Positions 1-7,160 are shown, numbered from the stretch's first letter. The stretch: 11,293 bases of DNA from Candidatus Omnitrophota bacterium (GCA_016206875.1 JACQQR010000041.1:1-11293); one strand, 5' to 3'. Translations and numbers: made by a program. The notes: a model not told the origin generated them from the sequence alone.

Positions 1-46
1 GGAACCCTTTATCCAGCACCGCAAACAAATCGGCAATGTAAACCTG

Positions 47-679
47 ATGACGTTTGAAGAATTTTATGCCGAGCTCCGGCCCGAAGAACGCGCGTTTGCA
101 GAAAGCATTCGAGCATTATCCAATCTTCCGGAATCTTCGCAAAAAACTCTGTCCCCTGAAGATTTTGTAAAAATCGACGGCCAAATTTTGCGCCTCCCGG
201 ATCCGGTGAATCCAGATAAAAAAATCATATCGGTTATTGAAAGGCAATTTTTGCCAAAAAACGTGTACAACGCCTATTTAAAAATGATGTCTGCTATGCG
301 CAAAGACATCGGCAGGAAACTCTTGATTGAATCGGGCTACCGCTCAAGCGCCTATCAGCTATATCTTTTCGTCTATTACCTGAAAAATCATGAATATTCC
401 GTTCAAGAAACCAATCGCTGGGTAGCGCTCCCCGGTCTAAGCGAACACAACCGGCCGGAGGTCGAGGCTATTGATTTTATCAGCGAAGAAGGCGTAAGCG
501 GTGAGAACCAGCCCGAAGATTTTGAGCATTTGCCCCAATATGACTGGCTGCTTGCAAACGCAAATCGCTTTGGTTTTGTGCTTTCTTATCCGAGAAATAA
601 CACCACCAACTCCGCCTTCGAGCCGTGGCATTGGCGGTACGAACCCCGTGAAGCGCACCTCGTGAAACGTGAAGCGTAA
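47..679 (+). CDS. Peptidase M15B family D,D-/L,D-carboxypeptidase (VanY/LdcB-like), probably 5'-partial
   Basis: Zinc carboxypeptidase predicted to remove a terminal D-amino acid from peptidoglycan stem peptides. Family landmarks are in order: SGYRS (residues 96-100), SEH with zinc ligand H134, an Asp ligand at D143, and the C-terminal EPWHWRY block with catalytic E192 and zinc ligand H195. The spacing between H134 and D143 is two residues longer than the usual HxxGxAxD. No signal peptide is seen from the ATG at 47, and no ribosome binding site precedes it. The frame stays open to base 2 (reading EPFIQHRKQIGNVNL before this Met), so the true start probably lies outside the window. The last ten residues are encoded by heptameric repeat sequence. 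The downstream NlpC/P60 gene and the epimerase across the convergent junction suggest a role in murein peptide trimming. D,D versus L,D specificity cannot be told from sequence. Family call is firm; start is uncertain. Confidence 0.85.
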   Translation: MTFEEFYAELRPEERAFAESIRALSNLPESSQKTLSPEDFVKIDGQILRLPDPVNPDKKIISVIERQFLPKNVYNAYLKMMSAMRKDIGRKLLIESGYRSSAYQLYLFVYYLKNHEYSVQETNRWVALPGLSEHNRPEVEAIDFISEEGVSGENQPEDFEHLPQYDWLLANANRFGFVLSYPRNNTTNSAFEPWHWRYEPREAHLVKREA

Positions 680-745
680 AAAGCATTTACGCTTCGTGTT
701 TCTCAGTACGCGCTTCACGCTTCACGAACGACGCTTCACGCTTTA
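647..745. repeat. Heptameric CGTGAAN inverted repeat cluster
   Basis: Units of the type cgtgaag/cgtgaaa occur at 647-676 and their complements (cgcttca) at 690-742. Bases 664-680 pair with 686-702 over 17 positions, counting two G-U wobbles, with a 5-nt loop at 681-685. A second arm at 711-726 can also pair with 661-676 with one wobble. The cluster covers the end of the M15 gene, including its stop codon, and most of the 80-bp gap before the permease gene. No T-rich tract follows, so it is not a classic intrinsic terminator, though it would be strongly structured in RNA. Confidence 0.8.
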
Positions 746-759
746 ATGGGACTTAATCC

Positions 760-3606
760 ATGCAAGAAACTCTAATAAAATCACTTCCGCATGAACGAAA
801 GCAAGAGGCCCCCCGCCTAAAACGCGACCTGAAACTTTTCGATGCCACCGCCTTAGTTATCGGATGCATTATCGGTGCCGGAATCTTCCGCGTAGCCTCG
901 CCTGTGGCCGGCGTGCTGTCTTATCCCGGCCTAGTGCTGGCGGCTTGGGTGATCGGGGGACTGATTTCCATGGCCGGCGCGCTTTGTTACGCCGAACTGG
1001 GCGCGGCCTTCCCCAAGTCGGGCGGCGATTATGTGTATCTGACAAAAAGCTACGGGCGCCTCACCGGATTTTTATTCGGCTGGACAAAACTTTTCATTGA
1101 ACGCACGGGCACGATTGCGATTTTGGGATTTGTATTCTCTGAATATTTAGGATTTTTCACGCAGTACGGTCCCGCCGGTTCCAAAACGGCTGCAAGCCTG
1201 GCCATTCTGGCCCTTACCGCCTGCAATATCGTCGGCATTCACACGGCAAAAAATGTGCAGAATTTTTTTTCCTCGCTCAAAGTGCTGGCCTTGGCCGCTA
1301 TCATTTTAGCCGGGGCAATTTTTTGGGGAAAATCCGGCGCCGGCGTGAACCTGGCCCATTGGTTTCCCGAAACCATCAATGGCTCTTCGTGGATGGGAAT
1401 AGGCATGGCCTTGGTGTTCATTCTTTGGACATACGGCGGCTGGACGGAATCGGTGTACGTGGCCGAAGAAATCGAAAATCCCGCGCGTGACCTTCCCCGT
1501 TCCATTATTTTGGGCCTGGCACTGGTGACCGCGCTTTATTTGGCCGTGAATTTAATGTATATGGCCTACGTGCCGCTCGCTGAAATGGCCGGAAAAAAAT
1601 TGGCGGCCGCCGAGATGATGACTCGTGCCATTGGCGGCTGGGGCGCGGCGGCCATTTCCGCAGTGGTCATCTTATCCACATTCGGCGCGCTCAACGGATA
1701 CATTCTGACTTCAAGCCGTATTCTCTTTGCGATAGGCCGCGAACATAAATTATTCACTGAGCTCGGAAAAATCAATGTGCGCACTTCTACCCCCGTACGC
1801 GCGCTTCTTTTCAATGCCGCGTGGGCCGTGGCGCTGGTGTGGACAGGCACGCTGGATTCCATCGTCACTTATTCCACGGTGGTCATTTCCATTTTTTATG
1901 CAATGACCGGCCTAAGCGTTTTCATTCTTCGCGCGAAATTTCCCGATGCCCCCCGCCCCTTCAAAGTATGGGGATATCCTTTCACACCGCTGGTTTTTAC
2001 GGCCGCGATGATTGCCTTCATTGCCTCTGTCTGGATTGGGAGCCCGCGCGACACAGGCTGGGGATTTTTACTGCTGGCAGCCGGCGTGCCGCTGTATGCG
2101 GTTTCGAATAAACTAACCCTTAAAAGCAAGATGCCAGCCTTCGCTGGCATGACACATAAGAGCACGTGTCATTCCGGCGAAGGCCGGAATCCAGGGTCTT
2201 TGAGTCAGAACATGGCGTGGCTAAGACACTGGATTCCCGCTTTCGCGGGAATGACAGTGGTGCTCCTGGGTTCTGTTGCTGCATTCTTTCTTTTCCGTCC
2301 TGCGCCAATGACTCCGGCTGAAAAATTCTTAGCTCCACATGTCACAGAGGCCATGCAAAAAGCGGATTTCTGGATCGCGCAAATTCCCGATGCAACTATT
2401 CCCATTCTTTCTTCAGAAGAACTTCGGGCCTGGAATCAAATCGCCTCCGGCGAAAGTAATTCTATTATTCCGGATTTGAGCCAATTTCGTGCTTTTTCCA
2501 ACCGCGCAACTCTTACAAAAGTACTTGAAGAGGATTTGAGAGGCCCTCGGGAAAATAAATTATTCACGCGCAATAAAATGCTTCTGGCCGAAGAAGAAAT
2601 CAAAAAATTAAGCGATATGCAAAATAAAAACTCCATTCCGCTTGAAATTAGCCCGCGATATGGAATTGTAGTAAACGATACAAGTTTGCGCGCCCTCCCC
2701 ACTTCCGAACCCCTCACAGAAAAACCGGGCGACTTAGAATTCGACGAATTACAAAACACGCGCGCGCGGGCTTTTACCAGCGTTCTTGTTTTGCACACGA
2801 GCACGGACGGTGGATGGTTTTACGTGCAATCGCCCGACATGCACGGATGGGTCGGTGTTTCTCATGTAGCCCTCATTCCTAATGAACGCGGGCTAAAAAG
2901 CCTTTCGGATCCTGAGCGGTTTTTAACTGTGCTTTCGGATCGCTTAATCGTTTATTCGGATCCGGAATGTGCCACTCCCTTCACTGAACTTCGTATGGGA
3001 ACTAGAATCACCTTGATCTCAGCCGCAGATTCTCGTACCTCTCCCTTTAAAGTTCTTATCCCCATTCGAGGGAGCGGAGGGCTGGTGGATGTAATTCCGG
3101 CTTACGTGAAAAAGTCTGACGATGTGTGCTTAGGGTTTCTTCCATACACCCGGGAACATGTGCTGCGCCAGGCATTTAAACTGCTGGGCACACCTTACGG
3201 CTGGGGCGGTTTATGGAATGGGCGCGACTGTTCGAGCTTTATTCAAGATGTATTCGCAACGATGGGAGTGTGCTTGCCGCGCAATTCAAAAAATCAGGCG
3301 GAGGCCGGAAACTTATTGATTGAGTTTTCTGAAAAGGCATCGAATAGCGAGAAAGAGCCGGCTTTGAATGAAACGCCGGCGGGCATCAGCCTTCTGCGCT
3401 TGAAAGGGCATATCATGCTCTATCTTGGAAAATTTGAAGGCCGGCATTATGTGATTCATAATTCTTCGGGATATAACACCGGCGGACTTTTCCGCGACAC
3501 ACCGCACAAACTCAACCGTGTCGTCGTCAGTGATCTTGGCTTAAGTAAAGGCTCGCGCAAAAAATCGCTCGAGGAGCGGTTGCTTTCGATTCATGTAATC
3601 AGTTAA
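760..3606 (+). CDS. APC-family amino acid/peptide permease fused to SH3-NlpC/P60 cysteine peptidase
   Basis: Residues 20-455 are a complete 12-helix APC-superfamily permease with the signature GCIIGAGIF at 35-43. Residues about 456-498 are translated REP-like repeat (IPAFAGMT and related strings). Residues 500-513 form a further hydrophobic segment. The rest resembles NlpC/P60 enzymes with an N-terminal stabilising domain (from about 530, ADFWIAQIPD), an SH3b1-type domain (about 633-705), a second SH3-like domain (about 718-795) and the papain-like peptidase. Its likely catalytic residues are C824 (RDCSSF), H884 (KGHIML) and H900 (IHNSS). If the permease has N and C termini inside, the extra helix would place the peptidase outside the inner membrane, where murein peptides are. 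Expected roles are release of L-Ala-D-Glu from stem peptides and uptake of the product. The two halves may once have been separate genes, and reinitiation at the in-frame ATG at 2251 is possible. Start ATG has only a weak GGGA upstream. Confidence 0.88.
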   Translation: MQETLIKSLPHERKQEAPRLKRDLKLFDATALVIGCIIGAGIFRVASPVAGVLSYPGLVLAAWVIGGLISMAGALCYAELGAAFPKSGGDYVYLTKSYGRLTGFLFGWTKLFIERTGTIAILGFVFSEYLGFFTQYGPAGSKTAASLAILALTACNIVGIHTAKNVQNFFSSLKVLALAAIILAGAIFWGKSGAGVNLAHWFPETINGSSWMGIGMALVFILWTYGGWTESVYVAEEIENPARDLPRSIILGLALVTALYLAVNLMYMAYVPLAEMAGKKLAAAEMMTRAIGGWGAAAISAVVILSTFGALNGYILTSSRILFAIGREHKLFTELGKINVRTSTPVRALLFNAAWAVALVWTGTLDSIVTYSTVVISIFYAMTGLSVFILRAKFPDAPRPFKVWGYPFTPLVFTAAMIAFIASVWIGSPRDTGWGFLLLAAGVPLYAVSNKLTLKSKMPAFAGMTHKSTCHSGEGRNPGSLSQNMAWLRHWIPAFAGMTVVLLGSVAAFFLFRPAPMTPAEKFLAPHVTEAMQKADFWIAQIPDATIPILSSEELRAWNQIASGESNSIIPDLSQFRAFSNRATLTKVLEEDLRGPRENKLFTRNKMLLAEEEIKKLSDMQNKNSIPLEISPRYGIVVNDTSLRALPTSEPLTEKPGDLEFDELQNTRARAFTSVLVLHTSTDGGWFYVQSPDMHGWVGVSHVALIPNERGLKSLSDPERFLTVLSDRLIVYSDPECATPFTELRMGTRITLISAADSRTSPFKVLIPIRGSGGLVDVIPAYVKKSDDVCLGFLPYTREHVLRQAFKLLGTPYGWGGLWNGRDCSSFIQDVFATMGVCLPRNSKNQAEAGNLLIEFSEKASNSEKEPALNETPAGISLLRLKGHIMLYLGKFEGRHYVIHNSSGYNTGGLFRDTPHKLNRVVVSDLGLSKGSRKKSLEERLLSIHVIS
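2130..2155. repeat. Short palindromic repeat arm inside the fusion gene
   Basis: A hairpin with stem atgccagc/gctggcat and loop cttc, followed by gac. It has the same architecture as the REP-like units at 2168-2255 and 10420-10504 (palindrome flanked by GAC/GTC). It lies exactly where the permease domain ends and is translated as MPAFAGMT. Confidence 0.75.
2168..2255. repeat. REP-like inverted pair (BIME-like), in-frame coding
   Basis: Two REP-like units face each other. One reads gtcattccggcgaaggccgg from 2168, and the inverted partner covers about 2228-2255 (ggattcccgctttcgcggga then atgac). Each contains its own hairpin and together they form an outer inverted repeat. The pair has no stop codon in the frame of the 760-3606 gene, so it is translated as the linker. 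The same element type occurs at 10420-10504. Its distal end supplies an in-frame ATG at 2251. Confidence 0.88.
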
Positions 3607-3630
3607 TGCACACACCCCGTCGCCTCCAGC

Positions 3631-3650
3631 CCTGCCTGCCGGCAGGCAGG
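3631..3650. repeat. Perfect 20-bp palindrome
   Basis: The sequence cctgcctgccggcaggcagg is a perfect self-complementary palindrome. It sits in the 69-bp gap between the convergent fusion gene and DUF819 gene, immediately before the terminator-like hairpin. Confidence 0.85.
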
Positions 3651-3655
3651 CGCCA

Positions 3656-3680
3656 CCCCTCCTGAGAGGGGATTTTTATT
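3656..3680 (+). terminator. Probable intrinsic terminator of the + strand genes
   Basis: Stem cccctc/gagggg (3656-3661 with 3666-3671), loop ctga, followed by atttttatt. It lies 50 bp after the fusion gene stop. The T-rich tail overlaps the stop codon of the convergent DUF819 gene. The same hairpin type occurs at 6141-6156 and 7161-7178 without a comparable T tail, so the stem itself may be a dispersed repeat used here as a terminator. Confidence 0.6.
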
Positions 3681-4851
3681 GAACCCACCGCATCAGGTAA
3701 CTTGCCGCAATACCCAGGTACGTGCCGAAAATATTTCCGAGCACGGCCAAAAGAAGCCCCACGAACGATAAGTGAGGCTGATAGACGCCTGCCACCATCG
3801 TGGCTGTTGCCGGCCCGCCTACATTCGCCTGACTGGCCGTGGCAAGAAAAAAAAGCGGGATGCGAAATATTTTTCCCACACAAAAAAGCACAAACGCCAT
3901 CCAGGCTACCCACAAAAATCCGAATAAAAGAAAAAGCGGCGTCTGGAAAATCCCGCTTAAATCGGCGCGCGCGCCCACGGAAGCAATCAGCACATAAAGC
4001 AGAAAAAATCCCGTGCGCTCCATTGTTGTATCATCCACAGCGCGAACGCGCTTGATGGAAAGAGCTATCCCCATGGCTGTAGCGCTGAGCACGGCCCAAG
4101 TGGTTTGATTCAGCATACGAGCCGATTGTCCCAGCCAGGCGCCAAGCAGTACCGATAATTCGCCGAATACAAAAGCTATCAGAATTGAAATTAAAATTTT
4201 AAAAATAATTTTTTTTCCAAACGGCTCTTCTACTGATCCAACAATATATTCCGGCTCTCCTCCCCCAACGGAATAAAGCCACTTTTTATCCGCGCGGTTC
4301 CACCTGTCGAATGATTCTTGCCACGAGGACATTTCCATCACGCAGGCCATCCAGGCATAAGCCATCACCGAATCCACAATCACCAAAATGGAAAACAAAC
4401 TTTCCGGAACTCCGATGGCTTCTTTGACGGCCAGCATGTTAGCGCTTCCGCCTGTCCAACTGGCCGCAAGCGCGCCCAGGCCCATCCAGGCATTTTCGGG
4501 GAGATAAGGCTTAAAGAAAAAAAGCAATAGCGGACCGCCGGTAAAAATAGCCTGGGAACCCGCCGCCATAGAAATGAGCGCGGCCGGCCCCAGCTTCCAT
4601 ACATTTTTTAAATGCGCGCCGGCCAGAAGAAGAATCAAACAGGCCGGAAGCAGATGAGTGGAAATGGCCGGGTAAACAGCGTTTTCACGCGGAATGATTC
4701 CCATGCCGGAGGCAAACATAGGAAGGAAATAACACCAGAGCGGCACCGGCAAATATTTGAAAACGGGATGACGCCGGAATTTTCGGTGGACGAAGAGAAT
4801 GAAGCCTACGAGAAAGATGAAGAAAAGAAGAATCATAGGTTTCTTTGTCAT
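3676..4851 (-). CDS. DUF819 (YjcL-like) multi-pass membrane protein
   Basis: Polytopic membrane protein of about 390 residues with many hydrophobic helices. It shows the diagnostic stretch ALAASWTGGSANMLAVKEA followed by a conserved aspartate region (VIVDSVMAYAWM), and a C-terminal motif NVGGPATATMVAG. These glycine-rich repeated motifs suggest an inverted-repeat transporter fold like other DUF819/YjcL members, whose substrates are not established. A charged cytosolic or external loop lies between the two halves (around the QESFDRWNRADKK segment). The ATG at 4851 is contributed by a repeat element end; an ATG at 4836 (MILLFFIF) would omit repeat-derived residues, and neither has a strong ribosome binding site. 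It lies 156 bp downstream of the epimerase gene on the same strand, so transport of the epimerase substrate or product is a reasonable inference but not shown. Confidence 0.8.
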   Translation of the reverse strand: MTKKPMILLFFIFLVGFILFVHRKFRRHPVFKYLPVPLWCYFLPMFASGMGIIPRENAVYPAISTHLLPACLILLLAGAHLKNVWKLGPAALISMAAGSQAIFTGGPLLLFFFKPYLPENAWMGLGALAASWTGGSANMLAVKEAIGVPESLFSILVIVDSVMAYAWMACVMEMSSWQESFDRWNRADKKWLYSVGGGEPEYIVGSVEEPFGKKIIFKILISILIAFVFGELSVLLGAWLGQSARMLNQTTWAVLSATAMGIALSIKRVRAVDDTTMERTGFFLLYVLIASVGARADLSGIFQTPLFLLFGFLWVAWMAFVLFCVGKIFRIPLFFLATASQANVGGPATATMVAGVYQPHLSFVGLLLAVLGNIFGTYLGIAASYLMRWVQ

Positions 4852-4977
4852 TCTGAGCCCCGAGAGGGGCGAAGAATCTTGGTCGCACAACCTCAAAGTA
4901 TGTTTTCGCTACACATAACATTGGGTAGTGACGCAACCTAGATTCTTCGGCCCGCCTTTGGCGGTCCTCAGAATGAC
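4847..4977. repeat. 131-bp MITE-like inverted repeat
   Basis: Two related units point inward. One starts gtcattctgagccccgagag at 4847 and ends gaagaatcttgg at 4882. The inverted one runs from cctagattcttcgg at 4937 to gaatgac at 4977. Each has an internal GC-rich hairpin (gcccc/ggggc; cgcc/ggcg). The 54 bp between them contain no gene. The element fills most of the 156-bp gap between the epimerase and DUF819 genes. No transposase is nearby, so it would be non-autonomous. Confidence 0.75.
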
Positions 4978-5007
4978 AAGGGTCGCGAAGGGGTAGTTAA
5001 AAAACGG

Positions 5008-6126
5008 TCAAACTAAGTTATAAGGACGGACCCGCCTCTGGCGGGCGCGGAACGACAAAGAAACTCCGCTCCCTTTTGTGCGTGAATTAATTTTTAGCTT
5101 TGCACCTTTGGTGCTAAACCCGCCTGCATTTTTTTTATCAGGCTTCAATAAATAAAAAGAATCCAAATCCACATAAGTAAAGGCCCCTGTTCCGGCGGCC
5201 AAGTGCACACTGGCCGTCAGCCCGGCTGCGGACTCCGCCATGCAGCTCATCATGAGTCCAATTTTATTTTTGCCGGCCAAGCTCATGATGCGTAAGGTCT
5301 CGGCAACGCCGGATTTCGCCAACTTAATGCTGATCATATCCACCAGTCCCCTTCGGATAAAATCTAACGCCTCACGGGCGTTCGTGATGCTTTCGTCGAG
5401 GGCAAGAGGAACGCCAATTTCATTTTTGACCAATGACCATTCTTCCCAGGCGCTGGCTTTCGGCAAGGGCTGCTCGAAACATTCTATCTTCACATTCCGC
5501 CGGGCCAGCTCTCCGGTAAACTCAATAGTGCCGGGAACGCTGAATCCCTGGTTCCCGTCTAAAATCAGCGCGGCTTCAGGCGATGCTTCGTGCACAGCCA
5601 ACACTCGCTTCAGATCCTGATCCCAGTTCACTCCCACTTTAATTTTAAAGCGGCGAAATCCATTTTTGCGCGCCGCTAAAACAAATTTCCGTGATGTAGC
5701 TTCCGGCCAGGCAGAAACGGTTACATCGGTTTCCAATATTTGATTTTCCTTTCCAAAAAGCCTAGCCAGCGGCACGCCTTTTACGCGCGCCTTTGCGTCA
5801 TAAAGCGCCGTCTCAAGCGCGGCGAAACTTGCCGCATGTCCGTCTTCGGGAATGCCCGAGGCCGCCCACTGAATGGCCTCTTCCAGCTCCATTCCCTCCA
5901 CTTGTTGTTTGAAGCCGGCCAGTTCACGCATCATTGCTTCTTGCGTGGCCGTAGGCACGGCCAGTGAACTGGATGCCTCGCCGAATCCGTTTATGCCTCC
6001 CGCCAACCGGACGAGAACGAACACATTCCGGGCCACACTTTTTTTCCCTAGGGATGTGATAAACGGATTTTTGTATTCAAAAGCACAGGGGATGATTTCC
6101 ACTTCTTGAATCTCTGTTTTTTTCAT
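5008..6126 (-). CDS. L-Ala-D/L-Glu (dipeptide) epimerase, enolase superfamily
   Basis: Catalyses reversible epimerisation of L-Ala-D-Glu to L-Ala-L-Glu during murein peptide recycling. The enolase-superfamily barrel is complete: the KxK catalytic pair K161/K163 (FKIKVG), metal ligands D190 (LDGNQG), E218 (FEQP) and D244 (ALDES), the opposing lysine K268 (SIKLAKSG), and the D320-x-D322 motif (DLDS) typical of dipeptide epimerases. The start is set at the ATG at 6126 because aggag lies 7 nt before it; a TTG at 6132 is in frame but unlikely. About 17 to 26 C-terminal residues after the natural-looking end (GAKLKI) are rich in Arg/Ser and partly come from a palindromic repeat. The gene sits between a putative zinc peptidase and a DUF819 transporter, and close to the NlpC/P60 fusion, which supports a dipeptide salvage role. 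Other dipeptide specificities are possible. Confidence 0.88.
   Translation of the reverse strand: MKKTEIQEVEIIPCAFEYKNPFITSLGKKSVARNVFVLVRLAGGINGFGEASSSLAVPTATQEAMMRELAGFKQQVEGMELEEAIQWAASGIPEDGHAASFAALETALYDAKARVKGVPLARLFGKENQILETDVTVSAWPEATSRKFVLAARKNGFRRFKIKVGVNWDQDLKRVLAVHEASPEAALILDGNQGFSVPGTIEFTGELARRNVKIECFEQPLPKASAWEEWSLVKNEIGVPLALDESITNAREALDFIRRGLVDMISIKLAKSGVAETLRIMSLAGKNKIGLMMSCMAESAAGLTASVHLAAGTGAFTYVDLDSFYLLKPDKKNAGGFSTKGAKLKINSRTKGSGVSLSFRARQRRVRPYNLV
5023..5056. repeat. Palindromic repeat forming the epimerase C-terminal tail
   Basis: Contains the hairpin cccgcc/ggcggg with a 3-nt loop at 5031-5045, followed by gcggaacgac. It resembles the inverted unit at 4937-4977 (cccgcctttggcgg then gaatgac). 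It lies inside the 3' end of the epimerase reading frame and encodes its arginine-rich tail. Confidence 0.6.
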
Positions 6127-6140
6127 GACCAACTCCTATT

Positions 6141-6156
6141 CCCCTCTCCGGAGGGG
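6141..6156. repeat. Short intercistronic hairpin cccctc-N4-gagggg
   Basis: Perfect 6-bp GC stem with loop tccg, sitting between the stop codon of the putative zinc peptidase (6158-6160) reading frame start side and the aggag ribosome binding site of the epimerase. Same hairpin type as 3656-3671 and 7161-7178. Confidence 0.7.
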
Positions 6157-6157
6157 A

Positions 6158-6691
6158 CTATTTTATTTCTAATCCCCCAATGACTCTCTCTTTCACCGAA
6201 AAGGGTTTTCCGGGAAAAGTTTCAAAATGATGCGTGAGGCCGTAGGCCACACGCTCCAGTGCAATTTGAGGATACGAATATTCGTGATACGCCCAACTGG
6301 TTAAATATTGTTTGAGAAATTCTTTTATACCCAATAATTCGTACTGAGTTACGTGCACGAGCTCATGAAATAAAATGGAGAGGTTTATTTTCTCACCGGT
6401 TTGGATGGAATCGGTTACAAAAACACACCCGCCTAAAGTCAGGCCGGCTAAATGTTGTTTTCGAAATATTATTTTTAGAAGCCAGAGGCGCGCTTGCGTG
6501 AGCAGGCTGGCCGGGTGCAGCCTTTCTAAATAAACAATTTTGACGTGTTCTAAGAGGGCGGGCTCAAAAAACCCGGCAAGCCCTTGCTTCTCCTTCTCTC
6601 CCAAAGGCTTGCCTAGGGAATAAAAAACTTTCTTTTGTTTCCCAACCCAACGGGTAGCCAGGAAAACAAGAAACGGAATCCAAAATGGCAT
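6158..6691 (-). CDS. Uncharacterised membrane-anchored HExxH protein, putative zinc metallopeptidase
   Basis: I do not recognise a named family. The 177-residue protein begins with a short hydrophobic stretch (residues 1-14, PFWIPFLVFLA), which could anchor it in the membrane. It carries a zinc-binding HELVH motif at 109-113, followed by TQYELLG, similar to the FHELVHxxQY pattern of DUF4157-like putative peptidases. E146 in IALERVAY is a plausible third zinc ligand 33 residues after the motif. The N-terminal half (about residues 30-80) has no recognisable feature. It lies 35 bp after the OsmC gene and 31 bp before the epimerase start, so it is likely cotranscribed. A role in murein or envelope turnover would fit the neighbourhood but is only an inference. 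No clear ribosome binding site precedes its ATG. Confidence 0.65.
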   Translation of the reverse strand: MPFWIPFLVFLATRWVGKQKKVFYSLGKPLGEKEKQGLAGFFEPALLEHVKIVYLERLHPASLLTQARLWLLKIIFRKQHLAGLTLGGCVFVTDSIQTGEKINLSILFHELVHVTQYELLGIKEFLKQYLTSWAYHEYSYPQIALERVAYGLTHHFETFPGKPFSVKERVIGGLEIK

Positions 6692-6726
6692 GGACTATAG
6701 GTCGGCTTTATCAGCGAAAGGGTTTA

Positions 6727-7146
6727 CTACCCACCACCCACCGGATATTTAAAATATATTGGCGTTTCGATTTCGTGGCTTAAGCTTTTATGCACCGGAC
6801 AGGTCATGGCAGCCCGTTCCAGCAAAGTTTTTTCTTTCTCAGTATGGTTCCGGGCAAATTGAAAGGTAACCGTGATTTTCCCGATTCTGCGCTCCGGCTC
6901 TGTGACCATCTCTTTTGTAACAGAAGCCGTAAGCCCCGATAAATCTATTTGATGCCGCCTGGCCACAATGCCCATGATGGTGATCATACAGGCGCCCAGC
7001 GAGCTGGCCACTAAATCACTGGGCGAAAATGACTGGCCTTTTCCTTGATTATCCACCGGGGCGTCGGTGATGATTTCTGTTTTGGACGGGCCGTGCGTAA
7101 GCTTGCAGCGTAAGTCGCCGAGATATTCTATTGTCATGTCTACCAT
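6727..7146 (-). CDS. OsmC/Ohr family protein (thiol peroxidase-like)
   Basis: Small alpha/beta protein of 139 residues with the two conserved cysteines of the OsmC/Ohr family: C53 in SLGACMITIMG and C116 in MTCPVHKSL. Family members reduce organic or other hydroperoxides in the cytoplasm using these thiols. The FSPSDLVASSLGAC block is characteristic. The start is set at the ATG at 7146 because gtggagg lies 5 nt upstream; a GTG at 7158 is in frame but overlaps that site. This protein looks more like the YhfA/OsmC-like branch than classical Ohr, but the substrate cannot be told. It follows ispG by 23 bp with a hairpin in between and is probably in the same transcript. Confidence 0.88.
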   Translation of the reverse strand: MVDMTIEYLGDLRCKLTHGPSKTEIITDAPVDNQGKGQSFSPSDLVASSLGACMITIMGIVARRHQIDLSGLTASVTKEMVTEPERRIGKITVTFQFARNHTEKEKTLLERAAMTCPVHKSLSHEIETPIYFKYPVGGG

Positions 7147-7160
7147 AAAAACCTCCACGT

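Noticed and set aside
437..718. Antisense frame over the M15 gene end
   Set aside because: Shadow of the M15 gene; its N-terminus is translated heptad repeat.
2120..2405. Two antisense frames across the fusion junction containing SFPRKRESS and VIPAKAGIQ strings
   Set aside because: These are translations of REP-like repeats on the other strand, inside a well-supported gene.
4612..4941. A 109-codon + strand frame opposite DUF819
   Set aside because: Antisense of the DUF819 gene and the palindromic element; no recognisable protein features.
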